The position numbers were made by a program, and so were the translations under genes. This document shows, piece by piece, positions 5,914 through 6,289 of a stretch of 6,289 nt of DNA. The stretch spans positions 1 through 6,289 of the forward strand of contig CAMCUJ010000089.1 in NCBI GenBank assembly GCA_945878965.1. Direction: 5' to 3'. This DNA is from an uncultured Clostridia bacterium. GTDB lineage: Bacteria; Bacillota; Clostridia; Monoglobales; Monoglobaceae. Position 1 is the first letter of the stretch, and the number at the start of each line of letters is the position of its first letter. Below the pieces are notes generated by a model that was given only the letters and a program-made list of their open reading frames with translations, did not search any database and had not been told where the DNA came from.

Positions 5914-5951
5914 TGACAGGTGACACTTTTTAAAATATTTCAAAACTAAAT

Positions 5952-5989
5952 CCCCTTAGAAAAAACTTAACAAAGCCTTTTCTAAGGGG
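5952..5989 (-). terminator. Hairpin terminator after the GH43 gene
   Basis: CCCCTTAGAAAA (5952-5963) and TTTTCTAAGGGG (5978-5989) are perfect complements around a 14-base loop. The hairpin lies 39 bases past the stop codon of the partial glycosidase gene. The minus-strand tail (ATTTAGTTTTG) is T-rich but broken, so termination may be incomplete. The DNA between it and the stop codon is AT-only for long stretches and holds nothing else I can name. Confidence 0.7.
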
Positions 5990-6028
5990 CAATTATTTAT
6001 AATAATTTATAACAATTTATATCGTTAA

Positions 6029-6289
6029 TCAGTCAACTATAAAATCATCAAAGTCAGCATAACCGTTATCATCGCCTGATACAAAAATACCATGCTTTGC
6101 ACCAACCCATTTTCCTTCCTTAGCCAAGAACTCTTCGCCAAAAGGAACAAATGTTTCGCCGTCAAGGCTGTATGAGAATTTACACTTTGCAACCTTTCCG
6201 TTTACCTTTCCGCAAACTTCACTGCGTAAGTATACAGAAGAAGTTCCAAGATCCTTATCCATTACAATCTCCTCTTTAACGTTAGCACC
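6029..6289 (-). CDS. C-terminal end of a GH43-type glycosidase (partial)
   Basis: The last 86 residues of a protein enter from the right edge, and the frame stays open to base 6289. The visible part matches the C-terminal concanavalin-A-like beta-sandwich that follows the catalytic propeller in many GH43 beta-xylosidases and alpha-arabinofuranosidases. It has VYLR at 19-22, KFSYSLDGETF at 37-47, FLAKEGKWVGAKHGIF at 54-69 and YADFDDFIVD at 77-86. Such enzymes release xylose or arabinose from hemicellulose fragments, and this domain can help shape the active site. An in-frame ATG (6260-6262) has GAGGAG six bases before it, but these codons encode part of the domain, so I read it as internal. 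The catalytic domain lies outside the window, so activity and substrate cannot be judged. Confidence 0.75.
   Translation of the reverse strand, partial: GANVKEEIVMDKDLGTSSVYLRSEVCGKVNGKVAKCKFSYSLDGETFVPFGEEFLAKEGKWVGAKHGIFVSGDDNGYADFDDFIVD

Noticed and set aside
3776..5924. Near-identical 11-mers TGATAGGTGAC (3776-3786) and TGACAGGTGAC (5914-5924) flanking aspS, considered as direct repeats from an insertion.
   Set aside because: They are only 11 bases with one mismatch, there are no inverted ends or integrase, and they are too far from the gene borders to read as target duplications.
6260..6289. ATG at 6260-6262 with GAGGAG upstream, read as the start of a complete 77-residue gene.
   Set aside because: The frame is open to the window edge and the product matches only the tail of a larger GH43 C-terminal domain, so an internal methionine is more likely.

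Overview
The window looks like chromosome from a low-GC, anaerobic-type Firmicute, most likely a Clostridia member near Ruminococcaceae/Lachnospiraceae (inference). The evidence is AT-rich intergenic DNA, AGGAG-type ribosome binding sites, a long SRP RNA with an Alu domain, the Firmicute order SRP RNA - dnaX - ybaB, and the end of a plant-polysaccharide glycosidase at the right edge. All recognisable genes lie on the minus strand, so transcription runs from high to low coordinates.

Layout in the direction of transcription. (1) 6289-6029: the C-terminus of a GH43-type beta-xylosidase/arabinofuranosidase, cut by the window edge, followed by a hairpin at 5952-5989. (2) 5869-5694: a promoter and a leader of about 140 nt containing a complete intrinsic-terminator-like hairpin ahead of aspS. 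(3) 5693-3942: aspS, a full-length aspartyl-tRNA synthetase whose motifs resemble the alphaproteobacterial-type subfamily. (4) 3941-3739: a gene-poor stretch with a possible 22-23 codon ORF and a strong 12-bp hairpin. (5) 3738-3394: a consensus promoter, the large SRP RNA and its terminator. (6) 3357-1253: dnaX then ybaB, closed by a terminator at 1184-1210 in the place where recR usually follows. (7) 1138-185: a ten-helix transporter of the RhaT (rhamnose:H+ symporter) family, closed by a terminator at 157-181. (8) 156-1: AT-rich DNA with one 12-bp hairpin at 118-145 and no supportable gene.

The core is housekeeping: AspRS supplies Asp-tRNA, SRP RNA guides membrane-protein targeting, DnaX loads the replication clamp, and YbaB is a small DNA-binding protein. 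Carbohydrate genes (GH43 end, RhaT-like permease) flank it, which fits a saccharolytic life style. I saw no mobile element, CRISPR array, tRNA or rRNA gene, and no clear novel multi-gene system. The best candidates for new biology are the aspS leader attenuator and the unusual type of AspRS.
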